Source of the DNA: Antedon mediterranea
Taxonomy: Eukaryota > Echinodermata > Crinoidea > Comatulida > Antedonidae
Direction of reading: 5' to 3'
Assembly: GCF_964355755.1 (NCBI RefSeq)
Contig: NC_092671.1
Span: forward strand, 5,837,001 to 5,901,000
DNA: 64,000 nucleotides
This document shows positions 34,401 through 49,400 of this stretch, piece by piece (the first letter of the stretch is position 1; each line of letters starts with the position of its first letter). A program made the translations under genes and the position numbers. The notes under the pieces were generated by a model. It made no database searches. It was not told the DNA's origin and was given only the letters and a program-made list of their open reading frames with translations.

Positions 34401-37400
34401 TTTGCGATAGGTGCTGGAAAGGGTCTTACCAATTACCATCTAATTATATCGTGCCCCTCTTGTTGGCGTCTGTGGTTTGTTTTGCACAAACTTTGCTTAT
34501 TTATCCCGCGTTCTATCTCAGTGGATATGCTCTGTATTTTATTGTCTTTGATATTTCAAAAGGAAATTAATATTGTTTTGACAAATGTTCATATTGCAGT
34601 CAATTGTTAGCCAGCTTTTAGACAAAGTAACTATTTTATATCCTATTGTAAGTTTATCTTTTTAATTTTTTTTATTATCTTTTTTATCAAACTATTTTCT
34701 ACCCCTGTTTAGGCAGTGACCTAATACCAAAGGGCCTAAATCTACATAATACTGTATAGGATAAAATTTCCACTAAATTTAGAAGTTGGCCTGTAACTAA
34801 GTCGGTATATAATAATGTATTTATATATAGTGTAGTTTTTTCATTTTAAGCCCCATAGATACCTAAAATTGTCATACATTTCTGAGGATACAGAACCACA
34901 ACTTTTATTTCCATGTACTTCGGTTGTTACATGAGCAAAATCAATGTCACAAACAACCAAGTATGCTGCCTCAATTTAGAAACCCTGACTTTTAATACTC
35001 AAATCCTGACATTAGTCTTACTGGCTTAATCATGTGACCGGTGTTCATACATTATTTATGACATTCATTCAAGGTACATCAAAGTACAGAGCATTGTCAT
35101 TGCTGACTTCATGCAAATAATTAACATATTTGTCAATTCATATGTTTATTTTAAGTTCAATTCAATTATTATTATTATTATTATCATCATATATGTTATG
35201 ATGATGATCTAGTAATCATAATATACTATTAATGCTGCTGACTTATTACCGGTATTGCAGGATGTGGTTTAATATTTAGGTGTTTTCTGTAGGTGTTAAA
35301 AGAATGGAAAACTCCACCCATCAGTACCACCCAACATTATGTGGTTAAGAGCAATACAGTAGAATGACACAGTACATATAAAAGCTTAACTTACCTATTG
35401 TTAGGTTAATAGCAGAGATAGTTATAGTAGATATTATTATAAAATAAATAAAGTCAATGTATAAATAATATAAATCAAAATAATTTAATGATGTGTTTTT
35501 TCCTGGTGGTGAAGTTGGCAGCATTTACCATCTATAATGTATGCTACCAACATCATTATGTTGTAGTGTTTCGTCGACAACATTTCGTTAATAAGATTGA
35601 TGATTCCAGAAGAGTTTATTAAATTACGATAGATATTTTATTGATAAAATAGATTAAAGTAACTGATTGTCTTAAATATTTATTTTATTTCTCTTCATCT
35701 GCATAAAAATGTTCCCTGAACTTAAAGTTATGAGTTAAGAATATGGGGTTGCCAAGAGGTCACTCATGTGGCATATGTAATTCTATTATAAACAATAAAC
35801 AGTGGTTAGTCACTAATTTAATAATTGTGCTTTCTACTAATTTTAATAAAAAATAAATTGGTAAAAAAATGAATGGCAGGATGCACATAAGTATTAATGG
35901 ACACATCTCCAAGTGGTCATGTGATCCACTGCTCAACGGCCATACTGCGTTGAAACACCGGTTCTTGTCAGATCACCGAAGTTAAGCAACATTCGGCCTA
36001 GTTGCATTCTGAATGGGAGACCGTCATAGCATGTGATAGGTATGGGTTCGAGCCTATCTGTATCATACTAATTGTATTTTTATGAAAGATGCTTTACTAT
36101 CATTGCTTCGTCCTTCGGATGGGATGTAAAGCCGTTGGTCCTGTATACATAATAGTGCACGTTAAAGAACTTGGCACACTATTCGAAAAAAGAGTAGGGG
36201 ATTGCCTCCTGGTGTGCTGATCTGGTAGTAACTGCACTGGCCTAATCCAATTTTTCTTAGTTTTCAGTCAAACTTGAGGACCAAGAATAATACATTTAAC
36301 ATTTAACATTTTTTAACACAAAGAGGAAGATGAGAAATGAATCTTTGTACATTTTAAAGTTTTGTTCCATTGAATATTTAACATTGTATTATATTAGAAA
36401 TAGGGATCAGGTTGTTATTACAATGTTAGTAGTCTATTTTATGCCCATTGTAATAGTACCTGGAAAAGTAACAATTAGCCCTATCCTAAAAAAAAAGAGA
36501 TTATGAAAAGAATGCTCAAAGTAAATGTTAATCTCTTTGAGTAACATGCATCAATAGGGGTATTGTGTTTAAATCCAGGCAGGTGACTAACTAATGGAAC
36601 TTATTATATACTGTTTACTACAGTATATAAGTTTTATTAGTTAGCTCTTTTCAGAAAATTCCAAAACTCCACATTTTTGACATTCTGGGTAAATCTATTT
36701 TTTAATCAAAATGTCAAACATTAGTACTTTATGTTAATAGTTGTAACCTTGGTATTTTATGCAAGCTTGTATATTAATAGTTTAAATGATATTCTAGTGT
36801 CAGCCGTGCATATTAATTTCTTGTAGTTATAGTTTTATTGTACCCCTGAGATGTAATGGATAATTGAGAGAGCAGCATATTTAACATGACATGACTGTTG
36901 AATGTAACATCTTTGTCAAATATTACATAGAGTTTACTCTGCATATGGCCTTTAATAATTTAAATGTCCTGTCCTATTTTTATGGTCCAGTACTACATGG
37001 GTTATGTTATGTTGTTCGATTTATATATCGCTTTACAATCAAAAGATTGTCCCAAAGCGCTGAGAGAAAAAACAGAAATTTAATGATTTTTAAAAGTACA
37101 GATTTGACAGAGATGCTTTACTGTGAAATGAAAACCACTATTGCCAACCACCAGTCAAAGGAGAACCCAAAAGTATCCTTTAATATTAGGTTCTACTTTA
37201 TTTCTTAAATGATTTCAACTACATATATTTTTGTGTGTCACTTATTTATTTACCCTTTATAACCTTTTTATACTGTATTTTGATATCTGTAAGCAAAAGA
37301 GTGTGCCACTAATTAGGTTGACCTGACTATAATTGAGATGTCCCTTAGTAGAAAGATTTCTTATAAAGATGTCCCAAAATAGTGTTCCTTTTTATACACT

Positions 37401-40400
37401 TTCTACTGCAGTCTTTAAATTGATTTTTTAAATCGTGTATTAGGCATAGTTTCTTTTGCTAAAATGTCCATTAGATATTTCCAGTGGTCTTAATATTTAT
37501 CTGTGTAATAACATCAAGCTTGTCAAGTTGAGGATGACAGTGGATTAGGCAAGGGGTAGCAATACGGGGAAAGAGCCATGACCCGGGGTGAGACGTGTGG
37601 CGACTCAAAATTTGGAAGGGTGCATGCGAACCGTCTATATCTCTTCCTTCTTTGGAACTGTGAGAATAACAAGAGGGTTGCTAAATTAGCTAGGGAAAAC
37701 ATATTCGTTATTTCAGAGTCTTAATTTCTTATCTGCCAATATGCCCCTGTTTTATAAGTACAAACGAATTCATGCTCGGCTAGATTATATTTTGAACTCT
37801 TTGTTCAGTTACAACTATTTTCGGAACTAAAAAGAACTATATTGTGGTTGTTGACACAAACAAAACCAAATTTACAATTTTTGTGATGGAATATCCTAAA
37901 TTATTTTGTAATGATTTTTTTAAATAAAAAGTTTAAAATATTTTATTTAGATTTATTGATAAAAATTTTAAATTTTAAACTATAATAATATCAATATCTA
38001 ATTTTTTTCACTTTTTATATTCTTTTTGTAAGTAAATTTATTTTTGTTTGTTTTTCTGCAGAAGTCAATAACGTTATTAAAACTTCAAAATGGCCTATTT
38101 CAATTTTGATTTTATCTCTATTTTTCATATTTTTAAGGACAATAAATTATTCAAAAATATGTATTCCCTATAATAGTCTTCTAGTTGTAGTACTGTCTAT
38201 AATAGATTATTTCCAAGTTCTAATTGAAAAGTGGTTTGCTGATTCCGTTTAATAATTCTTTTTTTAACTTAAAAAAAAAATCAACACTCTACAGAAGTCG
38301 AAACAAGTTTTAAAAGATTAGACACGTTGGAATATTTCCCCGAGAGACTGTCCTTTATCGTGTAATTAACCCTGTCATTGATATTGTCATATAAAGGGTT
38401 AACTGGGTCATTTGATAGATATGTGGCCATGATTACTGAAAAATGCGATAGTACAAATATATGAAGGGAAATGATATAGCAACAAGTCACTAACTTATAG
38501 GCACATAATCACTCGATTAAATAGTAGTCCTATAATCTTCCTAGTCAGACTCTGGAGAGAAAAAATGTTTATATAATTCGCTTAATTGTTTGTATATACG
38601 TAACACTGTTAACATTGTACAGACAGACTATAAGTATGAATACAAATTGGTTTTTTTTCTGTCAGAACACTATAGGCAGATGTGAATACCACCTGATATA
38701 TGTTTTATGTGTAAATAAATATCTTTGTATATTTGTGTTATGTTGAAATGGTTGCTATGACCGAAGGGCCCTTTCAGACATAGGCATGATGACTTATGCA
38801 AATTGACTGTTCATTATAGTCCTGTCCACATTCAATTAGCTTACCTAATAATAAAACAAACTTTATGTTTTTAATTATAATATACAGTAATGTACTACAT
38901 ACGGTGAATTATAGAATTATAATATAATGATTTATTTTGCTTTCAACTTTTAAAAACTTATTTCTTTTTATACATTTATAGATAAGAAAGAAAATCCAAA
39001 TGTGTTGCAAGACATAGAACAAGAACTTGTTCTGTTAAAACAGAAAACAAAACAATCGGTAAGTTTTATCTTTTCTGATTTATCCTTTAAAGGAAGTTCC
39101 TACTACTATCTGATGCTATGACCATATATGGTAGTGATCTTTCATTTCCAGATATAGCAACTCCAATTTTCTCTCAGTTTTCATAAATTAATCAATCTAG
39201 TCAATACAGATGACTACACTATATTTAGAAAGCTATATAATTATTGTATCATAACTGGTTAGTGAATTAATATATTTATTGCCAAATGTACTGTAGATCT
39301 TCTAGAAGATGCCATTATAACTTGTTTAGGACCAATTATGAAATTATACTTCTGATGTATAATATTTTGATAATAGAATAAAATCTGTATACGGTACCTG
39401 CAATGTTGGAAATCTGAAAGAAATGTTATTTTTAAAATATAAAATAAACATTTCTATTCTAAAGAGTGTTATCAATTTCAAAAAGTGAAACAATGTCAGA
39501 TTAACACTCAAATTAATTACTTTTATAGATTTTCTCTAAATGAAAGTAATGTTTAAAACAGAATGGAAAGAGAAAAATTCATTGAAGATAAGGTTTATTT
39601 ATGTACAAAAATAAAGAATATGGAGTGCACTGTATATTATTGAGATTCTTGTCTCGTGTACAGTAGTTTAAGATAGAATCTACTTTTTAAAGAAATACGT
39701 CTTACAAAAAACGCCGCTCTTCTGGCGATAACTACCATCTACATGCATCTCAATATTTATCAGCAAATGTTTTCATAGACTCTTTTTTTTACCCAGACGT
39801 ACTTTGGGATGTGCGCATGCCCAGTCCGAGTTTCCAAATACCCATTTTTTTCAGCTGTAAAAAACTATAAGCTACCGCATGGATATAACTGGCTAAAGAA
39901 GCGGGCCGAAAATTATAAACTCATTGTTTCCTTCTTGTGGAACTGTTTAATTATGAACATAGAGTATTAATGTTGAACTAGTTTTTATATTCCTTGTTGA
40001 TGAAATATTATTATATATTATTTATGATTAATAATGTATTGTGTGTCTGTGTCAACAATGTTCTAATATTCACATTAAGCTACCTAGCTAGTCATCTTGG
40101 CATCATCTATAGGAAGAATTTTGCATTATACTTCATTTGATATTTCCTCTAAAACAAGCAGTATAGTGTTTTCCAGACATTTTAAAAATCTTAATATGAG
40201 ACAGTTTCAATTCTAACAAAACTCAATAATACAGGAAAGTAGACATGATTTAAAGCATTTAAAGCGAACAATAAAAGCATCAAGTTGATTGCGTTTTTTA
40301 GGCTTTGGTTTGGTAAACACACAACAGCTTGTACTGTCTATATTGCTGCCAGCATTTTGATAGACTTATGGTGACAATCTATAGAGCTTTTATTTATTTC

Positions 40401-43400
40401 CATTTCATTGCATTGTCATTGATGTTTTTTTACAGGCTCATGCATTGTTTGCATATTTCAGTTATTGTTAAATTTGTATGATGTCATAGGTCCCTGGGAT
40501 GCAAAGAGCCCATGTAAAATATTTGTGATTCTTTTATAGTGATATTATTTTTATCTGAATAGTACATATACATAGTTACTATGTGGATCAACAGGTTGTC
40601 AAAACAAATGATATCAATTTCATATTCTTACAATCTTTAAAAAGTAGGACATTTTATGACATTTCATTTTATGACATTACCTTGCAAACCAGGAGAATCA
40701 AGATTAATTATTCCTATTCATATCAAGGTTGTATGTATTATATTAGAAAAATACTAGTAACATGGAGCCAGAACAAAGACTTGCAATGCAACTTTGGATA
40801 TACTTAATCAACCTAAGTGTTTCAACCTCGGAATTACTCGAGAAAATAATCCATATTTTTAATATAGTATCTATTTTAAATTAAAATTTCATAATTACAA
40901 TATTAGAAAGAGATTAGGAATACATAGAAATTATAAAATCGTTAATTTATTAAAACAATGGATGGCTTTTCACAGATATTTTATAACGATAGCTACACTG
41001 TGGTGAATACTGTATTTCCTTATTTGAACATGAAGAAAGATACTGTACCAATGTTCACAGGATTTCCGTTAAGAAATATAGAAACTGAAACTACACAAAT
41101 ATATAGTCCAATAAAAATGTGTGTAAACAGAAAAAGTCAAATACTACAGTATATCCATATTTGCAAATTAATTATTTAGGCTAGAGTGAGACCCGTCTCT
41201 TTAAACTTGTAGATACCCAGAGTGGATGTACACTGTAATTGTGCTGGGCAAAGGTGGGTGGGATCTTCCTTAAGATCTTCCACCTACTTTAATACCCCCT
41301 CTCCCCTCTAAGCTTAGCCTAATTTCAAGAGCACCCACCCACCCCAATAAACCTCTGTATTTTTCCTCAGCTACCCTTTAATTTTTAATACACTCCTTTA
41401 GATTTTTCGAGATATATCCTTACCCTGTTGAAAAAAATATACATAACGAAATATCATTTTGTCTCCTACAGAATATTGTTCGAGTAAAATTTGAATATGA
41501 CAAAGAAAAAAGGTATTGTTTTTTTTAATAAATAATATAATATTAATATAATAAAAATAACAAAATAAATAATGTTTTCTATAATTTGTGAAATTTTTAG
41601 AGAAGTATCAAAATAGTGTACAAAATATTTGAGAAAACATATTTGCATATCTTTTACAGATGTTTAGAAGTTCATAGACCTCTAAAATTCCAGGATCTTT
41701 TAAATAAAGCAAAAACAGCATATGGTTTACCTGCAACGATGCAAGTCCATATGAGGTTTACAACACATGAAGTTAATTCATCTGTAAGTATTTTTATTTT
41801 AATATGGTATATAAAAAGTACAAAACGATAGCACACAGCTAAAAATGTTTGTGTTGTCTCCTAAAATCATAAAAATAACAATTTATCAAATCGGACTTTG
41901 AATAGGCCATTTAGCAGTTTTAATTGAGTTATTCAATTCCATTGAAAAAAAGGGACAAAAATTATGATTTCACTTGGAAAAAGACAAATTAAACAGTTAG
42001 ATTTATCCAAAACCCATTGTCTACAGACAGTTTAGACAATTTTTGCTTCAATTTACAGTTTTTTAAATAAATATTTTTTTTCCGATCCAATTTTTGTCAA
42101 ATTTGTACATCTTTAAATATTCTCTATTTTTATAAAGGTTACTCTACAATAATAGAACTGCCAAAACCTCAAGGTTGTTTTTATGAGTTAATTCATGAAT
42201 AAAAATGATGTAGATGTCATGAAGTATATAAAATTTGGTGAACTATTGATTATATCGGTTGCCATGGCTATAACAGTTTGTTTTCAAAAGCTTTTGTCTT
42301 GCCACATTGTTTTCTTTTTGATAAAAATTGATTATAAATTTATGAGATTGCTTTGTGTATCCAAAAAAAGCTTGCATTGGATATATTGAATAATTAATAC
42401 AATTATGCATAACCAGAAAACCATATTTATTTTAGGAAGTACAATGATGTATAAAGGTTATTAAAAAGAAATGGCCAATTTGATGTGGTTCATTATTATA
42501 TCGGTTTTATATCATCATTATTACAATTAGGCATATTGATTAAAATTAAGTATACTTTTAAACAAAGACAAGGATATGCAGTGGTACAAACATCTTGGAT
42601 TGTAGAAGAGTTCAAAGCTCTGTCTACACTATTAAATATGGTAGTGATATGCCTAAATATGGTAGTGATATGACATCATTTCCGGGCACATCACATTTTG
42701 TTGTCAAATTAAGTTTGATAGTGTAGACAAGACGTTAGCAAGGAAGGGTGACATGACCACCTATACCAAGCACAATTGGATGTAAAAGCATTAATAATAA
42801 AATAATTGCTAATAATAAGAATAATTTCTTTCTCTTTTTTTTTTAGATAATCATTCCAATTAATGGTCAGACAGATCTGGATCAAGCAGTAGAACTTGTA
42901 GATCGAAATCCAAATTCCAAAAGTCTTCGAATATGTTTAGAAGCGTTGAAAACAGAGTTATACGACACAGCAGTAAGTAATATGCATGGAGTCTGCCCAA
43001 CATTTAATTGGTAGTCATAGTAACCCACTATTATATAACATGCCTTACTGTACAATCAAACAAAACATTTCGTATATCCCTTTGTTTAAAAACATTGTAA
43101 TTTCGACCGGAAATTATAATAAGTACCCCATTACAAATTTTGAGATGCATTGATGAAGGTAATCGTGCATTTGGTCTTTTTGGAAAGGTTCACTGGTACT
43201 TAAGTTAATTAAAAAGTTCACGCAATGGAGTGTAAAAATATTTTAATTATACCACCCCCTCAAAATTCATGGTGAATAACTTTAATAGGGCCAAGTTCCT
43301 ATTTGTAATTTTTTAAAAGGTTTAGATTCACTCTCGTTCAAAGTCATCGTGAACAAATTTAAATTAAGTGCAAATGCATACATCTTTTTTATGAATAATT

Positions 43401-46400
43401 ATAATCATTGGAATAAAAATTAAAGGGCCAATTTTCTACCTATTAAACAATAAAAAAGTACATGTACCACAAAGTAAAGTGAATTTATACTATTAACCTA
43501 CCTCAAATTTGATTGATCATATCTTCAGATTTTAAATATATGACCAGTAAATTCCAATAGTGAGTAATCTCCTGATTATTAGCACCTTTTTACCCACCTT
43601 AATTGGACAGTGGAGTGAATTTGGTTTTTTTGGACCCTATTTATCCACACATGTAACACTGTATGTGTTTATTATTATAAATTTGTGTGAATGAATAATT
43701 GTACTTTTTCAGATACGTAATAAATACCCTGTAGCAAACAGGTCACTATCAGCATCCCATGTTGTGGCAACAGTGTCTAGTAATGAAAGTAAAAGGCATT
43801 CAACGCCCGCATTAGGGTCAAGAGAATCACCCCCACCAGGTTATGTTCCCCCAGATTATCAATTACATCAAACAAGTGATCGAGATCTATTTATTCCAGA
43901 AACTCATGAGGTAAGTTATTATTATAAAATTTAAAAAAAAACAACTCATGAATGTTCTCCCTATTCAACTCATGAAACTATTCTCAAAATTCAACTTGGG
44001 AAAATATTCTCCCCATTCAACTCATGAAAATATTCTCCCCATTCAACTCATGAAAATATTCTCCCCATTCAACTCATGAAAATATTCTCCCCATTCAACT
44101 CATGAAAATATTCTCCCCATTCAACTCATGAAAATATTCTCCCCATTCAACTCATGAAAATATTCTCCCCATTCAACTCATGAAAATATTCTCCCCATTC
44201 AACTCATGAAAATATTCTCCCCATTCAACTCATGAAAATATTCTCCCCATTCAACTCATGAAAATATTCTCCCCATTCAACTCATGAAAATATTCTCCCC
44301 ATTCAACTCATGAAAATATTCTCCCCATTCAACTCATGAAAATATTCTCCCCATTCAACTCATGAAAATATTCTCCCCATTCAACTCATGAAAATATTCT
44401 CCCCATTCAACTCATGAAAATATTCTCCCCATTCAACTCATGAAAATATTCTCCCCATTCAACTCATGAAAATATTCTCCCCATTCAACTCATGAGAATA
44501 TTCTCCCCATTCAACTCATGAGAATATTCTCCCCATTCAACTCATGAAAATATTCTCTTAATAATTAACTATATGCATATTAAAGTCAGTTATGAGTTAA
44601 TATGCCTAATGTAAACTAGGTTCTATACACACAAAACATTTAGATGTTATGTATTAAATGGGAAATCAATTTGCATTAATAATTAATTATTAACTGTTTT
44701 TGATGATTTTGAACGTTTCTCTGTTGGATGACTCATATACCTGTACTTCTTAAAAAATACTTCAAGTCCTAATTATTAGAATTATTAGAATCACATGATT
44801 CAACTGGTGTTATTATAACCAATTTGAAAACCTTGCCACTATTGTTGATCTGACTCAGAAATGAAATGACATACTCTCTGTTATAAGTGAGTGACGATTG
44901 ATATCTTGGTTATAAAATATAGCAATCTGGAAACGAAGGGTATAACACTTTCTGATATATCTTATAAACCTAGGATGCTTATAAAATAATGACACAAAGT
45001 TACATTTAATGCGTGTTTAATGGAAATGATTTACTGTAGTTCTATTTCAGTATCTCTGATCTAATCTTGTTAGGAGACGGCAATTTACAATCGACAATAG
45101 CTTTTAACACATAATTCATTGATGCCTTTAAGTGATTTCTAACAATTTGAGAAAGATTATTTAAATGAAGAATATTACTAACTGTAATTATAGAAATGAA
45201 AAAGATTTTGAACTTATGATTGGACTATGCCATTTGTAAATTTGTTTAGCCAAAATCTTATGTTTTCTCTGTATGTACTGAATTGTAATTTTCAATCAAC
45301 TATACTGTAGAGGTACTGTACATAAAGTTTTAAATTGCGAATTTCGCTCAATGAAATGTTAACAGTTGGAAACAATAAATTATTATAATAAAATTAATAT
45401 ATTAAACATTGTACCTGTGGATACTAAATATCCATTACGGTATATTTAATATATAATCTACTTTGAAAGATGAAAAAAAAACAATATATACCTATTAACG
45501 GCCAAAAATTTAGGACGATAACTTATTTAAGTTAGTAGACAATACTGGCAAACTAAAGCACTGTCTGCACTATCAAACTTTATGTGAAAAAAAAATGTAA
45601 TGATGTCATATCACTACCATATTTGAGCATATCATTACCATATTTGGCCACATGACAATTTTGTTTGATTGTGTAGACAGAGCTTAAGAAACAAATAAAA
45701 AAAATGTCAGCAAGTACAAAATAACATTTTGCCAAGTAATAAAGTGTTTGATTCAATCAACACTTTAGCTGCTTTGACAACAAATAGATCAGATTTTTAT
45801 TAATAACGTATCCTCTACGATTAGGAAATAAATAAATACTACTTGTAGTCAAGAAACGTGTAGACATTTATAAGACAAGTTTACTGACAAACTGCTTGAT
45901 TTAAGCAATTAATAGTGTCACATATATTTATACATCAATCATCTATTTGTGTATATATTATATCTTGATTTGATGGCTGTTAACTAGTTTTCTTAATAGC
46001 GTGTCCTCTGGGAAGGATTTTATTTAAACCTGTTGGGATAATATTCAATTCAGTTCTGTCTGTGAATGGTTTTAATTTGAAAATAAATGTATATTTTATT
46101 AGTTGGTTTATTGTAGCACTTTAACATCATCTGACTAACAGTACATTTTCTAAGCATTAATTTAATGAAGTTATTCATGATATTCAGTGCATTTATTTGT
46201 TGTAAAATTTGAATTTCAAAACATATTATTTAACATTGTTAACCTCTTTATCTCATTTTTTAAAAATAAATGCTTTTAAGCAACTTAGAATTTTGTATTT
46301 AATACTGATAAAAAGATATAAACCTGATCATGAATTATTTCTTAATTAATTTTTTATACAATATATTCAAAACCACAAATAAATCTATCATTTTAGACAG

Positions 46401-49400
46401 AAATTTTAGTAATCTTTATTAGTTTATAGGTTAGCAAATATTTATGTATATACCGTATATTTTGGTGTACAGTATAAGTCGCACTTTTGACGCGCAAATT
46501 TGACCTCTAAATTAAGGGTGCGTCTTATACACCGAACATAAATGCCTCACCACACAGATTGTACATATTGGCCTATCGTCACCTCGTTTGCTAGGCCTGA
46601 GTAGGCTAGGCCTAGCTACAGTATACTAACGTAACGGCAACCTGCTTCTGCCTAGTTTTCAAGGCATTTTAGCATGATGTTATACTAAATATGATGAAAA
46701 GATTTGTTCATTATGGAGCGGTTTTAGGCGCTCCGATAAATTTCATTTGTAAACGTTTACGTACGATTGGAATAGTATTTATTTATAGTTATAATACGCA
46801 CAATCGCCGACCGCCGTACCCCTAGTGCAAGCCCTTCTTGGGCGGCCACATGGTGTACGGTATTCGACTAGTATATTATCCAGGTGATTATAGCATGGAC
46901 CTAGCGTACACACTTCTCGGATACATAGATACTAATCGAATACGATTGTCCGTGAAAACGTGCGCCCTCTCGAAATGATCGAGCGAGGCTAGCCCACACA
47001 CGTACATCGTGTTACACACACGGTCATGCACTCGATGTTGTTGCGGGTGCGAAACTCATGAATAACAAGTTAAGCGTGGTTCCCACTAGCGACGCAACGC
47101 AAGGACGTAACGCAACGCAAGTGAATTGACCAATCACAAGCGATAGCTTATTCGCTTGTGATTGCTAACTGTCTATAACTTTGTTTGTCATTGGTTAAAA
47201 CGCTTGCGTTGCGTTTACGTCCTTGCGTTACGTTCTAGTGGGAACCACGCCTTAGAAAGAACTTGGTGCGTCTTATACATCGACGATGTAAAAAAATACC
47301 GATATTTTACTCTTAGTTAGGGGTGCGTCTTATACACAGGTGCAACTTATACACCGAAATATACGGTATTCATATACCCCCTGAAAATTTCTGGTTGTTT
47401 TACTTTATTGTTTTGATTAAGCTTTTTGCTCATTTTATTTTGTATCTCCATTGAGATCCATGAGCTACGATACCCACAGCATTGTCATTTTTTCAGTAAT
47501 TTGCCTTTCGATTATTACAAATTTAAGATACATCTATAATTCAGCCACTTCCTTTTATTGTCCAATTTTGATTTCTAGATTGGAAGAACACTTGTTTACT
47601 AAAAATAAAAGCGTAATAATAATTCAATATGTTTCAATCTATTTGTTAATTTTCAACATTTTATGTTTCAATGTATTTGATAATTTCATACAATATTAAT
47701 TTAAAGATAACATGTATTCAGTATAGCAACAGTTGTTTGAATATCATTGAGTTATCAAAGTGATGATGTGAATTTGATTAATTGTATAAATTGAAGCTTT
47801 CCACTCAATTACAGACATGAGTCATGTTCAATGCAGGAGATCTCGGCACAGATTGCTGGATTATTGTTAACAATGACTGTTTTGTCATGATAATTATTCT
47901 ATCTGAAGCAGATGCAACTGTGACATATTGGTGTTCTTAATTAAAAACTAGATCTAATTAGAAATGTGTCAATTTACAATCGTTAAATTAAAATCATTAA
48001 TGACATTTATTTAAAAGTGTTATTGAATTTGATTTGTGATAATTTTAATGGAATCTTTATATGTATTGAATTTAACCAATTTGATATATGCATTTCTTGA
48101 TAATCTTTAATAAAAATACTATGAATTTGAACAGAATATCGTTTTCTTAAAATGTTAAGATGTAGACCTATTGACCAAGTGTTGAAATTTGGAATACCCT
48201 ATTAAGGGAACATTTTCCAATGAAAAACAAGGGTGAAATCATATGTTACTTGGTTAATGAAACATTTTCTTACGTCCCAAAGTTGTCTCCTTAATCACGG
48301 TTTGATAACTTTTGTATAAATTACTTCCATTTATTGTCATTTGAATAAAAATTATGTTTGCATTGACATATACAAAAACAGATAAATAAAAAAACTAACA
48401 AAAACAATTACAAAGTGTGAAAACCACTGTTGTACGGTATACTGACATAATTTGAACATAAATAAAATGCTATTGATTGTCAATATAGTTATAGCATAGT
48501 GATTTAGGCCTAATGGCTATTGTTGAAAAATGTGATTGAATGAACTCATTTATGACTACATTCGTTAACCTTGTCTTTATCCATTTTCTTGTGTAAATGT
48601 GTACAACTTAATCTTCAGGAACTTGTTGATAGACTCGCATTTAATTAGAATTGATGTATACCTTGACACGCTATGACCTCATCTTCATCTTGCCGAAAAT
48701 AACCATATTTTGATATAATTTTTTTGTTTGAATTTGTGGTATATTTGTCATAATAATTGATCAACAAGCACAAGTTCAAACCATAGAGGTATTTAATATT
48801 TTATACCTCCATGGTTCAACTGACTGGTGCTCAATCTACCATAGCATACACTAGACTAAAAACATTATGTGATAAAGCAGTAATCAGTTTATTGTTATAG
48901 ATTAGAAATAAATGGTTAATATATGGTTTTTTTTCTAGGATCATGATTATATTATGAACAGTCCACAGGGAAGTTCAACATCATTAGACAAAGTTAGTTC
49001 ATATCGAGGAAGTGTATCATTAGGAAGGTAAGAATGATAAAAAAAAAATCTAAAATAATTGGAATGATTTTTAATTTTTAAAAAGTCATGTGTTTTGGGG
49101 TGTGTTTTTAGTATTAATTATATAGTTTATAATTACAAATTCCTAGCGTAAACTATGCTTTATGTTATAAATTATTTGTTTTATCATTTTCAATTACATC
49201 TATATTTTAACTATTTTTTCATTACCCACAGTGCATCAGGTGCAAGATTAAAAAGTTCCATTAGTCATGAGGATTTCACAGGTTCGTTTTTGTTCTGTTT
49301 GAACTCTTTTAAACAAAATTTTCTATTTCCATTAAAATATTCATCAGATTCTTAACTGTAATAACTCTGTTTTTTAATATTTGTATAAATATTCAAATAT

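Larger units (their letters stand above)
31537..38981. other. First MAP3K2/3 intron (7.4 kb)
   Basis: It contains the alternative first exon at 33777-33972, the 5S-derived SINE at 35925-36262 and a less AT-rich 60-codon ORF at 34388-34570 of unknown meaning. The rest is AT-rich without exon signals I trust. Confidence 0.5.
43911..48938. other. MAP3K2/3 intron of 5 kb
   Basis: It holds the 26-bp minisatellite, MITE A copy 8 and the nested DNA transposon at 46451-47368. No exon is seen; the ORF at 47451-47699 is AT-driven. Confidence 0.6.

Noticed and set aside
35934-36060. 5S rRNA gene
   Set aside because: Many substitutions, lost end pairing and a fused SINE core show it is a retroposon head.
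43946-44560. CRISPR-like array
   Set aside because: The units are contiguous tandem repeats without unique spacers, in an animal intron. The same applies to 1990-3742 and 59910-61340.
47451-47699. 82-codon + strand ORF
   Set aside because: Ile/Phe/Tyr-rich, as expected from AT-rich intron DNA, with no start or splice support.
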